This document shows, piece after piece, positions 18,229-26,966 of a DNA stretch of 64,000 bases. The notes under the pieces are model-generated. The model was not told the origin of the DNA and made no database searches. It worked only from the letters and a program-made list of their open reading frames with translations. This DNA comes from Lachnospiraceae bacterium (GTDB taxonomy: Bacteria > Bacillota > Clostridia > Lachnospirales > Lachnospiraceae). Numbering within the stretch: the first letter of the stretch is position 1; each line of letters starts with the position of its first letter. The position numbers and the translations under genes are program-made. Location: NCBI GenBank assembly GCA_910574285.1, contig CAJTAL010000001.1, positions 186,001 through 250,000 on the forward strand, in the 5' to 3' direction.

Positions 18229-18234
18229 CCTCCA

Positions 18235-20112
18235 TTACTCTTTATAGATCGCGCCGAAACGACATTTTTCCATACAAGCGCCGCATTTCACGCACTTATC
18301 CTGATTGATCACATGCGGCTCTCTGACAGAACCTGTGATCGCGTCGTTCGGACAAGTCCTTGCACATAACGTACAGCCTTTACATTTATCTGCGTCAATC
18401 TTGTAGGAAAGAAGCGCCTTACATACGCCTGCCGGACATTTCTTATCTACGATATGCGCTATGTATTCATCCTTAAAGTAACGTAAGGTGGAAAGTACCG
18501 GGTTCGGGGCGGTCTGTCCCAGGGCGCACAGAGAATTTGACTTCAAGTGTGCCGCCAGGTCCTGAAGCTTATCCAGGTCTTCCATCGTCCCCTGACCGTT
18601 GGTAATCTTCTCCAGAATCTCCAGCATACGCCTGGTTCCGATACGGCACGGCGTACATTTTCCGCAGGATTCGTCTACCGTAAATTCCAGGAAGAATTTC
18701 GCGATATCTACCATACACGTATCCTCGTCCATAACGATCAGTCCGCCGGACCCCATCATGGAACCGATGGCGATCAGATTGTCATAGTCGATAGGAACAT
18801 CAAACTGTTCTGCCGGAATACATCCGCCGGACGGACCGCCGGTCTGCGCCGCCTTGAACTTCTTGCCGTTCGGGATGCCTCCGCCGATCTCCTCTACGAT
18901 CTCCCGGAGGGTTGTTCCCATCGGGATCTCCACAAGACCCGTATTCTTAACCTTACCGCCGAGAGCGAATACCTTCGTTCCCTTGGACTTCTCGGTTCCC
19001 ATACCTGCGAACCAGTCGGCGCCGTTCAGGATGATCTGCGGAATATTCGCCAGCGTCTCTACGTTATTCAGTATCGTCGGCTTCTGGAATAACCCCTTCA
19101 AAGCCGGGAACGGCGGACGCGGACGAGGTTCTCCTCTGTGTCCTTCGATCGACGTCATAAGCGCAGTCTCTTCACCGCATACGAACGCACCCGCACCCAG
19201 ACGAAGCTCAATGTCAAATTTGAATCCCGTACCGAAGATATCCTCGCCAAGGAGACCGTACTCCCTTGCCTGCTCGATCGCGATATTCAGTCTGTCTACC
19301 GCGATGGGATACTCTGCACGGACATAAATATATCCCTGTGACGCCCCGATGGCATATCCTGCGATCGCCATAGCCTCTAATACTACGTGGGGATCGCCTT
19401 CCAGTACGGAACGGTCCATGAATGCTCCCGGGTCGCCTTCGTCGGCGTTACAGCACACATACTTCTGATCCGCCTGGTTCGCCGCCGCGAATTTCCATTT
19501 AAGTCCGGTTGGGAATCCCGCGCCTCCGCGTCCGCGAAGGCCGCTGTCCAGGATAATCTGGATCACCTCTTCAGGCTTCTTCGTCGTCAGAACCGTACCC
19601 AGGGCTTCATAGCCGCGTGTTCCGATATATTCTTCGATATTCTCAGGATTGATGGCGCCGCAATTACGCAGCGCAACCCTGTGCTGCTTCTTGTAGAATT
19701 GTGTCTCCTGCAGCGGCAGTATCTCGTTATTCCCCTTCACCGTCTCATCATACAGCAGACGCTCTACCACATTTCCTTTTAATAAATGCTCAGACACGAT
19801 CTCCGGGATGTCCTCTTCCTTCACCATCGCGTAAAAGGCGCCTTCTGGATATACGATCATAATCGGGCCTAACGCACACAGGCCAAAACAACCGGTCTTT
19901 ATTACCGCGACCTCTTCCTCCAGCCCGTTTTTCTTAATCTCTTCTACCAGTTTTTCACGGATCTTCTGGCTGCCGGAGGAAGTACATCCGGTTCCGCCGC
20001 ATACCAGAACATGCAGACGGTATTTGGATCCTGCCATGTCGTGTCCGGAACGGAGGTTGATCTCCCCTTGATTCTTTTCTCTTATCGCTTTTAATTCTTC
20101 CAGAGATTTCAT
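18235..20112 (-). CDS. hydB: HydB, NuoF-like flavin/NADH-binding hydrogenase subunit
   Basis: The 625-residue protein has an N-terminal thioredoxin-like [2Fe-2S] domain (CGGTGCTSSGSQ, CFGLCALGP). The NuoF core follows, with FMN/NADH sites (RGRGGAGFPTGLKW, GAGAFVCGEETALMTSIEG), an SLBB region and the ESCGKCTPCRIGTRRM [4Fe-4S]. A C-terminal two-cluster ferredoxin completes it (CKGCTLCARTCP, CVKCGACMEKC). It is the site of NAD(H) turnover and, in bifurcating enzymes, of flavin-based electron splitting. I start at 20112 (MKSLEELKAI) because GGGAGG lies upstream; an ATG ten codons earlier overlaps the hydC stop but translates the ribosome site. The domain order matches HydB of Thermotoga-type trimeric enzymes. 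Confidence 0.94.
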   Translation of the reverse strand: MKSLEELKAIREKNQGEINLRSGHDMAGSKYRLHVLVCGGTGCTSSGSQKIREKLVEEIKKNGLEEEVAVIKTGCFGLCALGPIMIVYPEGAFYAMVKEEDIPEIVSEHLLKGNVVERLLYDETVKGNNEILPLQETQFYKKQHRVALRNCGAINPENIEEYIGTRGYEALGTVLTTKKPEEVIQIILDSGLRGRGGAGFPTGLKWKFAAANQADQKYVCCNADEGDPGAFMDRSVLEGDPHVVLEAMAIAGYAIGASQGYIYVRAEYPIAVDRLNIAIEQAREYGLLGEDIFGTGFKFDIELRLGAGAFVCGEETALMTSIEGHRGEPRPRPPFPALKGLFQKPTILNNVETLANIPQIILNGADWFAGMGTEKSKGTKVFALGGKVKNTGLVEIPMGTTLREIVEEIGGGIPNGKKFKAAQTGGPSGGCIPAEQFDVPIDYDNLIAIGSMMGSGGLIVMDEDTCMVDIAKFFLEFTVDESCGKCTPCRIGTRRMLEILEKITNGQGTMEDLDKLQDLAAHLKSNSLCALGQTAPNPVLSTLRYFKDEYIAHIVDKKCPAGVCKALLSYKIDADKCKGCTLCARTCPNDAITGSVREPHVINQDKCVKCGACMEKCRFGAIYKE

Positions 20113-20134
20113 TCTATCTTTATACCTCCCTTTC

Positions 20135-20629
20135 TTATTCATATTTGGCCAGAATGTCGTCGATGTCGTCCACTGTCAGCCGGCCGTATACCTCGTCGTT
20201 GATCATCATGACCGGCGCAAGACCGCAGGCGCCGACGCACCGACAGGCATCCAGAGAAAATTTTCCGTCCGGAGTACACTCTCCGCCGACGATCCCCAAT
20301 TTTTCCATCAGCTTGTTGTAGATATCTCCGGAACCCTTAACATAACAGGCCGTTCCAAGACAGACTGAAATACGGTAACGTCCCTTCGGACTTAAGTTAA
20401 ACTGAGAATAGAATGTCGCGACCCCATAAATCTTCTCTAATGGTATCCCCGTCTCATCAGAAATGATCTTCTGGACTTCATAGGGCAGATATCCGTAGAT
20501 ATCCTGGGCTCTCTGCATAATCGGCATCAGAGCGCCTTTCTCTTCTTTCAATTCATGGATCATCTCCAACAGTTCTTTCTCCTGTTCTTTTGTTCCGTTG
20601 AACTGAACCGTAGGTTTTTTAGAAAGCAT
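20135..20629 (-). CDS. hydC: HydC, NuoE-like [2Fe-2S] hydrogenase subunit
   Basis: The 164 residues match NuoE/HydC: a helical N-terminal part (MIHELKEEKGALMPIMQRAQ, the VATFYSQFNLSP block) and a thioredoxin-like [2Fe-2S] domain. The latter has four cysteines in CLGTACYVKGSG and CRCVGACGLAP. It passes electrons between HydB and HydA. GGGAGGT precedes the ATG by about ten bases. It is the first gene of hydC-hydB-hydA. The 150 bp upstream are A/T-rich; I could not identify a convincing promoter or a complete Rex operator there. Confidence 0.93.
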   Translation of the reverse strand: MLSKKPTVQFNGTKEQEKELLEMIHELKEEKGALMPIMQRAQDIYGYLPYEVQKIISDETGIPLEKIYGVATFYSQFNLSPKGRYRISVCLGTACYVKGSGDIYNKLMEKLGIVGGECTPDGKFSLDACRCVGACGLAPVMMINDEVYGRLTVDDIDDILAKYE

Positions 20630-20779
20630 TCGTGTTCTACCTCCCTTGATTTTTGTATTTTGGTAACGTTAAAAAACATATCCATTAAGTTTTATTCTAA
20701 CATAATAATTTTCAAAAATCTACAAAATCTGACGCCAAATTGTGTTAATTTTCTGACATCTTCGTTTGATAATTCACGA

Positions 20780-21238
20780 TCAATCTTGATCAAATATATT
20801 TTCTGCTTTCTCCCGGATTTCTTTGATCTTCCGGTGATCCTGCCCACCGGACGAGAAACCCATTACCAGATTCTCCCGGTGGATGATCCCCGGAAAATAA
20901 AAATCACACATGTCCTTTCGATGACATGTGTTTACCAGAATACCCTGCGCCCTGCAGTCCGCCGCAATTTGATTGTTACACTCGTGGTCGTCCGTCGCCG
21001 CGAGTACAATATCCGCCCCGTCTATCATTTTCCTTCGGTATATATCCCTGATCCAGCAGATCTTATCCTCCCGGCTTAACTGCATAATCCTGCCGGTCGC
21101 TTTCGGCGCAACCACCGTAATACGGCCTGCGAATTCCAGAAGCGTATCTACTCTTCTTGTCGCAATGGTTCCGCCGCCTGCCACCAGGATATTTTTCTCT
21201 GAAAGATCTACAAATAATGGAAAATATGGTTTCTCCAC
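20780..21238 (-). CDS. Precorrin-2 dehydrogenase-like protein (siroheme synthase N-terminal type)
   Basis: The 152 residues carry the Rossmann motif VAGGGTIATRRVDTLLEFAG and the segment LAATDDHECNNQIAADCRAQGILVN. These are typical of the CysG/Met8/SirC N-terminal domain that oxidises precorrin-2 to sirohydrochlorin with NAD+. The C-terminal dimerisation/chelatase part is very short, so iron insertion by this protein is doubtful. No other tetrapyrrole gene is in the window, which makes the pathway context uncertain. The start is GTG, five to six bases after AGGA. Confidence 0.82.
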   Translation of the reverse strand: MEKPYFPLFVDLSEKNILVAGGGTIATRRVDTLLEFAGRITVVAPKATGRIMQLSREDKICWIRDIYRRKMIDGADIVLAATDDHECNNQIAADCRAQGILVNTCHRKDMCDFYFPGIIHRENLVMGFSSGGQDHRKIKEIREKAENIFDQD

Positions 21239-21288
21239 GTGATTCCTGCCTTTCTTCTCATCATCTTCGATTCTGCATTTACGCTGGT

Positions 21289-21816
21289 TTACGCCAATTC
21301 ACGCAGACGCTTCCGGCGCTCCTGATAATCCGGCAGCACCTGCTCCACAATCTTCCAGAAATCTCTGGAATGGTTCATCTCTTTTCTGTGGGCCAATTCA
21401 TGCACTACCACATAATCCAGAATCTCGGGGGGCATTAACATAAGCTTCCAGTTAAAATTCAGATTGCCCTTGCAGCTGCAGCTTCCCCATCTCGTCTTCT
21501 GCTCCCGGATGGTAATTCTTCCGTAAGAAACCCCCATAAGTTCTGCATAATACTCAACACGTTCCGGAATAAACTTCAGCGCTTTCTTCACGCCGTCTTT
21601 CCGCATCTCCTCCGTAATCATCGTCTTCTGCCTGCTTGCTTCCCTGAGTTTTTCCTGATTTTTTTGGATCCAGTCCGCCCTCTCTTCTACAAACCGCTCC
21701 GTCTGCTTCCGGGATACGGAATAAGGGGTACGCACGATTACTTTTCCGTCTTCCTTAATCTGGATCACGCTTGTCTTACGGTGAGAGCGAATCCACTCAT
21801 ATGTAATCTTTTCCAT
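21289..21816 (-). CDS. YgjP/SprT-like M48 family metallopeptidase
   Basis: The 175 residues contain WGSCSCKGNLNFNWKLMLMP followed by VVVHELAHRKEMNHSRDFW. The HELAH zinc motif plus the distal His of NHS are the hallmark of the DUF45 (YgjP) metallopeptidase group. The protein is soluble with no signal peptide. Its substrate is unknown; some family members sit beside restriction enzymes, but none is present here. AAAGGA precedes the ATG. The next gene downstream, the siroheme-type dehydrogenase, starts 50 bp later, so co-transcription is likely. Confidence 0.85.
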   Translation of the reverse strand: MEKITYEWIRSHRKTSVIQIKEDGKVIVRTPYSVSRKQTERFVEERADWIQKNQEKLREASRQKTMITEEMRKDGVKKALKFIPERVEYYAELMGVSYGRITIREQKTRWGSCSCKGNLNFNWKLMLMPPEILDYVVVHELAHRKEMNHSRDFWKIVEQVLPDYQERRKRLRELA

Positions 21817-21841
21817 AACTTAATATCCTTTAAAATCTTTC

Positions 21842-23251
21842 CTACCGGCTGTTCTCAACCGCGCAGGAGATCGCCTCATTGTAAGTCGGATGAGCCCGCA
21901 TCGCATACATCAACTGTGCAGAAGTCAAACCATTGGCAATTGCCGTCGCCAGCTCTCCGATCATATCCGTTGCCCGGGGACACAAAAGCTGCGCGCCCAG
22001 AATCACGTCGCTGTCCGCCGCAAATAAGATCTTGATCACTCCGCGCTCTTCCTTCGAAATGATCGACTGTCCATTCCCATCCATCACATATCGGCCGCAC
22101 CGAACCGGCACTCCTTTCCTCCGCGCCTCTTCTTCCGTAAGCCCCACCGACGCGATCTCCGGATCCGTATACAGACAACTGGGTACGATAGAAATCGGCA
22201 CAAACAGACAGCTCGGCACCATCTCGACAATTACAGACACCGGTACATCGTTCATCCTCTCCACCACATAAGTGGCCTGGGCAGAAGCAACATGGGCCAA
22301 CTGAACCTTTCCTACCACGTCGCCCACCGCATATATCCCGGGAATATTTGTAGCGAAAAAATCATCCACCACGATTCTTCCCCGTTCTGTCCGGATCGGT
22401 ACGTCCGGGTCAAATAAGCCTTCCGTATTCGCCGTCCTTCCCACAGATACCAGCACTGCGTCCACATCCGTCTTCTGGTTCTTTCCATGGCATACATAGC
22501 GGCAGCGTAAACCGCTGTCCTTTTTCGTGATCTCCTCCAATATACTTTCTTTATGTATCTCAATTCCCCGATTTGTGAGAATCTCTTCCAATGCATCCGA
22601 AAACTCTCTGTCCATATTCGGAAGCAGCCGGTCTGACACCTCGACAATCGTCACTTTCCCGCCAAGGGCGTTGAACACCGTCGCTAATTCAATACCGATT
22701 ACGCCTCCGCCAAGAATCAGAAGGCTTCTGTATCCGCTCTTGTTCGACGTCAGCAATTCCTCGCTTGTCATGACTCCCGGGAGATCCATTCCCGGAATAT
22801 CTACCGTCCGGGCTTTTGCCCCGGTCGCAATCAGGATATATCTTCCCGCAAGATATACCGTCTCGCCGCCGTCCTCTGCCACCCGCACCCGCCTGTCGCT
22901 CTGGATCGCCGCCATCCCCCGAACAAACGTTATTCCAAGCTCATCAAATTCCCGTTCCAGGTCTTCCCGCATTCTTGCCGCAGACAGATCCTTATATTCA
23001 AATATCTTCTGCAGGTCGAATCCTACCTCTTTGGCAAACAATCCGAATTTCCCGCACTCTTTCATATCCCGATAAAGCGACGCCGTATAGATGAGGGCTT
23101 TAGTCGGGATACACCCCCGGTTGATACATGTGCCCCCCACGTCTCCCTTATCAACGATGACAACCGACATACCTAACTTTGCCGCTTTTTTCGCCGCCAC
23201 GTATCCCCCCGGGCCGGCGCCAATAATTATAAGATCATACTGTTTCCCCAT
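21842..23251 (-). CDS. lpdA: Dihydrolipoyl dehydrogenase with a duplicated segment
   Basis: This 469-residue flavoprotein disulfide reductase reoxidises dihydrolipoamide with NAD+. It has the FAD motif IIGAGPGGYVAAKKAAKLG, redox-active cysteines in GGTCINRGCIP, the NAD motif LGGGVIGIELATVF, the second FAD motif YAVGDVVG and the C-terminal His/Glu block RAHPTYNE. Near residue 355 an imperfect in-frame tandem duplication is visible: VPVSV..VPSCLF is followed by VPISIVPSCLYT just before DPEIASVG. No E1/E2 or glycine-cleavage genes are nearby, so the partner complex is unknown. It begins 14 bp after ung in the same direction. Confidence 0.92.
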   Translation of the reverse strand: MGKQYDLIIIGAGPGGYVAAKKAAKLGMSVVIVDKGDVGGTCINRGCIPTKALIYTASLYRDMKECGKFGLFAKEVGFDLQKIFEYKDLSAARMREDLEREFDELGITFVRGMAAIQSDRRVRVAEDGGETVYLAGRYILIATGAKARTVDIPGMDLPGVMTSEELLTSNKSGYRSLLILGGGVIGIELATVFNALGGKVTIVEVSDRLLPNMDREFSDALEEILTNRGIEIHKESILEEITKKDSGLRCRYVCHGKNQKTDVDAVLVSVGRTANTEGLFDPDVPIRTERGRIVVDDFFATNIPGIYAVGDVVGKVQLAHVASAQATYVVERMNDVPVSVIVEMVPSCLFVPISIVPSCLYTDPEIASVGLTEEEARRKGVPVRCGRYVMDGNGQSIISKEERGVIKILFAADSDVILGAQLLCPRATDMIGELATAIANGLTSAQLMYAMRAHPTYNEAISCAVENSR

Positions 23252-23265
23252 AACAATCCTCCGTT

Positions 23266-23934
23266 TTACTCAATCTGCCAGTCTATCGGCTCCAATCCCT
23301 GTCCCGTCAGGAACGCGTTCGTCTGGCTGAAAGGCTTACTTCCAAAGAATCCTCTGTAGGCCGATAACGGACTGGGATGAGGCGCCTTCAGAATCAGGTG
23401 TTTCGGATTCGTCAGCATCCTGGCCTTCCGTTGCGCTGGAGTTCCCCACAGAATAAATACGATGGGACGGTCCTGCCCGTTGCATGCCATGATCGCTGCA
23501 TCCGTAAATTCTTCCCAGCCGATTCCCCGATGGGAGTTCGCCTGATGCGCCCGCACCGTAAGCACCGTATTCAGCATCAGGACACCCTGCTTAGCCCATT
23601 TTGTCAAGCATCCGTGATCCGGTATCCGGCACCCCAGATCATCATGCAGTTCCTGATAGATATTGACAAGGGACGGCGGAACCTCCACGCCCTTCTTCAC
23701 GGAAAAACACAGTCCGTGTGCCTGTCCGTCATTATGGTACGGATCCTGCCCCAGGATCACTACTTTAACTTTATGTAACGGAGTCAGATGAAACGCATTG
23801 AATATATCATCCACAGGCGGAAATATCTTTCTTGTCTTATACTCCTGATTCACAGTCTCAAACAACTGCCTGTAGTATGGCTTACGGAACTCCTCTCTCA
23901 ACGCTTCCAACCAGTCATTATTAATTGCCGCCAT
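23266..23934 (-). CDS. ung: Uracil-DNA glycosylase
   Basis: Ung removes uracil from DNA at the start of base-excision repair. The 222-residue length fits family 1. Catalytic landmarks are GQDPYHNDGQAHGLCFSV (water-activating Asp and uracil pocket) and HPSPLSAYRGFFG (the Leu intercalation loop with catalytic His). AGGTG lies before the ATG. It lies upstream of lpdA with a 14-bp gap and downstream of nhaC with a 42-bp gap that contains no clear terminator. Confidence 0.96.
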   Translation of the reverse strand: MAAINNDWLEALREEFRKPYYRQLFETVNQEYKTRKIFPPVDDIFNAFHLTPLHKVKVVILGQDPYHNDGQAHGLCFSVKKGVEVPPSLVNIYQELHDDLGCRIPDHGCLTKWAKQGVLMLNTVLTVRAHQANSHRGIGWEEFTDAAIMACNGQDRPIVFILWGTPAQRKARMLTNPKHLILKAPHPSPLSAYRGFFGSKPFSQTNAFLTGQGLEPIDWQIE

Positions 23935-23976
23935 ATCTTTAACACCTCATTCTTATCTTTTTTGTACACTGCCTGA

Positions 23977-25293
23977 CTATCTGGCTCGTTGCTTCGCGGG
24001 AATAAAGAAAATGAAGACAAGTGAACTGATCAGCAGCAATCCGGGATAGAACAGATTCGGAAGGATATCAAACGCCGTGATCTCAAATCCCATCTCGCTT
24101 GCCGCCGTGATCGCCACCAGCATCTGCGCTCCATAAGGAATCGCCCCCTGTGAAATACAGGAAAACGTATCCAGCAAAGAAGCCGCCTTCTTCGGCGTAA
24201 TCCCATACTCCTGCGCCATCTCGCCCGCGATCGGATTCGCCATCACGATCGCCACCGTATTATTCGCCGTCGCGACGTCCATGGCACAGACAAGAAGTCC
24301 CATTCCTAACTGTCCGCTCTTATTTCCCTTGAATACACGCCGAATCGCCGACAGCAACGCCTCAAATCCGCCGTATTCCCGAATCAGGGCGCACATCGCC
24401 GCTACCAGGACCGCCACCATACAAGTCTCAAACATTCCAGATACACCGGAGCCCATATTGGCAAGCAGATCCGTCGGAGCCGTCTGACCCGTAACAAGCA
24501 TGATCACCGAGCCGGACGCAATACCCACCAGCAGAACCACAAATACATTAATCCCTACAATTCCTCCGATCAATACAAGCACATAAGGTATGATCTGAAC
24601 CAGATTGTAATCCTGCGCCACTGCTCCGCTCAGATCCATGCGAAGGGACAGCACAAGAATCAATACCAGCGTGACAAGCGCTGCCGGCAGCGCAATCCCA
24701 AAATTCTCCCGAAACTTATCCTTCATGGCACATCCCTGTCCGTTACATGCCGCGATCGTCGTGTCAGAGATAAAAGACAGGTTATCGCCGAACATCGCCC
24801 CGCCCATAACCGAACCGATACAAAGCGGAAGGCTGAACCCCGACGCCTCCGCCACCGTCACTGCAATCGGAGTAATCAATGTGATCGTCCCCACCGAAGT
24901 CCCCATCGCGGTAGACACAAAACAGGCGACCACAAAAAGCACCGCCACCGAGAACCTTGCCGGTATCAACGAAAGCATAAAATAAGCGACACTCTCCGCG
25001 CTGCTTCTGCCGACAACCCCTACAAAAACTCCGGCCGTCAGGAAGATCAGCAGCATGGTTACGATATTCTTATCCGCCATCCCCTGGGCCATAATCTCCA
25101 ATTTGCCGTCAAAACTTACCTCCCTGTTCTGAATACACGCCACCAGAATCGCCGCAAGAAAAGCGACTACGATCGGAATATTGTAGAATCCCATAGGAAT
25201 CTTCAATACATACTCGAATAAAACTCCCAGTCCCAGATACAAGACCAGAAACACGCCGATAGGCGCCAATGCTGCCGGGTTACTTTTTTTCAT
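23977..25293 (-). CDS. nhaC: NhaC-family Na+/H+ antiporter
   Basis: The 438-residue polytopic membrane protein has about eleven membrane segments. It also shows NhaC-type landmarks: STAMGTSVGTITLITPIA, GGAMFGDNLSFISDTTIAA, and DTFSCISQGAIPYGAQ near the C-terminus. NhaC proteins exchange Na+ (or amino-acid-linked substrates in some branches) for protons at the cytoplasmic membrane. It has its own promoter, whose spacer is an 18-bp near-palindrome (25381-25398), suggesting regulation by a DNA-binding protein. The 5' leader also contains CAGTACAG (25317-25324) and its complement CTGTACTG (25353-25360), which could form a hairpin. Confidence 0.87.
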   Translation of the reverse strand: MKKSNPAALAPIGVFLVLYLGLGVLFEYVLKIPMGFYNIPIVVAFLAAILVACIQNREVSFDGKLEIMAQGMADKNIVTMLLIFLTAGVFVGVVGRSSAESVAYFMLSLIPARFSVAVLFVVACFVSTAMGTSVGTITLITPIAVTVAEASGFSLPLCIGSVMGGAMFGDNLSFISDTTIAACNGQGCAMKDKFRENFGIALPAALVTLVLILVLSLRMDLSGAVAQDYNLVQIIPYVLVLIGGIVGINVFVVLLVGIASGSVIMLVTGQTAPTDLLANMGSGVSGMFETCMVAVLVAAMCALIREYGGFEALLSAIRRVFKGNKSGQLGMGLLVCAMDVATANNTVAIVMANPIAGEMAQEYGITPKKAASLLDTFSCISQGAIPYGAQMLVAITAASEMGFEITAFDILPNLFYPGLLLISSLVFIFFIPAKQRAR

Positions 25294-25373
25294 CTTTCAT
25301 TTCCTCCTAATCCTGTCAGTACAGTACCGCACTCATTTCGTAGTATGCAAGGCTGTACTGTTGTACTTCCTTT

Positions 25374-25403
25374 ACTCTATCATGCAGTATACAGCATGGT
25401 CAA
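25374..25403 (-). promoter_or_regulatory. nhaC promoter with a near-palindromic operator as spacer
   Basis: On the minus strand -35 TTGACC (25398-25403) and -10 TAGAGT (25374-25379) are 18 bp apart. The spacer contains CATGCAGTATACAGCATG (25381-25398), a palindrome broken at only two symmetric positions. An operator inside the spacer is typical of repressors or MerR-type activators. No regulator gene is adjacent. Confidence 0.5.
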
Positions 25404-25417
25404 GGAAAAGTTGGAAA

Positions 25418-26143
25418 CTATAATTCTTCGATGAACTGGACTCCCTTCTCATGCGCCAGCACCTCGATCATCTCCGAATGCGTGCGGTGAACCTGGCTGG
25501 AAACCGTCACTATATAACTGAGGGTCCGCTGCATTCCCTCCGAGTTCTGCCACATGTAGCCTTTGCTGATCTGGATATTTTTGACATCAAACTGATGTTC
25601 CCTGGCGTATTGTAAAAAACTGCTGAACGCTCCCTTCTCCGCATTATATTCAATATACAGCTCCAAATACTTCGACTTCTTTCGCAGCCAGATATCGAAT
25701 TTTAACATGCCGGATACGGTAAACGCGATCACGATACCGCCCAATACCGCGCCTTCGTAGAAACCGACCCCGATGGCCAGACCGCTGCAGGCCGCTGTCC
25801 ACAGCCCCGCCGCCGTAGTAATCCCCATGATCTTATTCCTTCCGGTCAGTATAATCGTCCCTGCCCCGAGGAAACCGACTCCGCTGATTACCTGCGCTCC
25901 CAGACGCGTCGGATCGCCTGTCTGATAAATCAGATACACGTACTGATTCGTCATCATCACCAGCGCCGATCCAAGACACACCAGTATGTAGGTCCGAAGC
26001 CCCGCCGGACGGTTCTTCTTCCCGCGCTCCATCCCCAGGAACCCGCCGATCAGAACAGACAGAAAGATCCTGAACAGAATCGAGATCAGGTTAAGTTCCC
26101 GTAAGTAATTCATGACTGGTCCGCCGAAACCAAATCCATTCAT
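25418..26143 (-). CDS. MgtC/SapB family membrane protein
   Basis: The 241 residues show the MgtC core: RIFLSVLIGGFLGMERGKKN, RTYILVCLGSALVMM, GVGFLGAGTII and TTAAGLWTAACSGLAIG. Four or five membrane helices are followed by a cytoplasmic about 90-residue ACT-like tail. MgtC-type proteins are linked to magnesium stress and modulation of F-ATPase in other bacteria; here the role is unproven. The first ATG follows GGAAAGGAGG and is preferred over the ATG at codon 11. It lies upstream of nhaC, whose promoter begins within 15 bp of this stop codon. Confidence 0.88.
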   Translation of the reverse strand: MNGFGFGGPVMNYLRELNLISILFRIFLSVLIGGFLGMERGKKNRPAGLRTYILVCLGSALVMMTNQYVYLIYQTGDPTRLGAQVISGVGFLGAGTIILTGRNKIMGITTAAGLWTAACSGLAIGVGFYEGAVLGGIVIAFTVSGMLKFDIWLRKKSKYLELYIEYNAEKGAFSSFLQYAREHQFDVKNIQISKGYMWQNSEGMQRTLSYIVTVSSQVHRTHSEMIEVLAHEKGVQFIEEL

Positions 26144-26226
26144 CCCGCCCCCTCCTTTCCGGTATAACTTAACTGCCTTACTGCTTCATTGAATATGCTG
26201 TTTGGACAGCCGGCACTGTACAGCCT

Positions 26227-26964
26227 CTATGCCGTCACTCTTATGATACCTATCACCAGCAGATGCAGCGGGTAGAACACATAGAAAAACCATTTGGAAA
26301 ATATCCTCCCGCGCCTCATCTGTCTGCCATTATAATAACCAAGAATTACCACTCCCGACAGAGCGATTCCCGACATACCTGCAAATACCTGAAACAGGTT
26401 CCTTCCTGCCGGTATCCTTCCCATGCCTCCCAGAAAAGTAACAATTCCAAAGAGTATCGCCGCTTTTATATATGCGTTTCTTTTCTCTTCCCACACGTCC
26501 TGCGCCCGGACAAATAATAAGGTAAATACGGGAGCCAGTACCGCCCAGTCACAGAATATGGACAGTATCATAATTCCCGTGACGATCCCCCCTCGCAAAG
26601 AAGGTTTTTTTATCTCGTCTAACGCCAGAATCATCAGATAACACAAGAATAACGTTGCGATCATATTAAATCCTCTAAATTCCATAAAGCCCTCTTCTGC
26701 AAACGCCATGCTGTATGGAACCTGTGAAATCACCGCAAATATAAGCAGCCGCCGCGCATATTTTTCTTTGGACCTGGTATAACCGTATCCCTCCACCAGA
26801 AAGTAACACATCGTAACCGCCGTAAAATATCCCAGATTCAAGAAAATATCATAAAGCGCTGTCCCCGGCGCCAAGAACACATTCGCAATATGATTCAGAA
26901 GCATGGTGAACATCGCAAAATATTTGATCACATCTCTGTTTAATACTTTCACTCTCTCTTCCAT
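26227..26964 (-). CDS. TraX family membrane protein
   Basis: The 245 residues form about seven or eight hydrophobic helices. They begin with NRDVIKYFAMFTMLLNHIANVF, which is characteristic of the TraX family (named for F-pilin N-acetylation, but widespread on clostridial chromosomes). TraX resembles membrane acyltransferases, and the His in LLNH is a conserved early residue. Its chromosomal role is unknown. It starts two bases after hisF and has no strong ribosome site, so it depends on read-through of the his genes. No conjugation genes are present. Confidence 0.82.
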   Translation of the reverse strand: MEERVKVLNRDVIKYFAMFTMLLNHIANVFLAPGTALYDIFLNLGYFTAVTMCYFLVEGYGYTRSKEKYARRLLIFAVISQVPYSMAFAEEGFMEFRGFNMIATLFLCYLMILALDEIKKPSLRGGIVTGIMILSIFCDWAVLAPVFTLLFVRAQDVWEEKRNAYIKAAILFGIVTFLGGMGRIPAGRNLFQVFAGMSGIALSGVVILGYYNGRQMRRGRIFSKWFFYVFYPLHLLVIGIIRVTA

Positions 26965-26966
26965 CG

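Noticed and set aside
20630-20779. Rex operator upstream of hydCBA
   Set aside because: Only a half-site-like TTAACA is visible near 20744-20749; the inverted partner is missing, so no operator is called.
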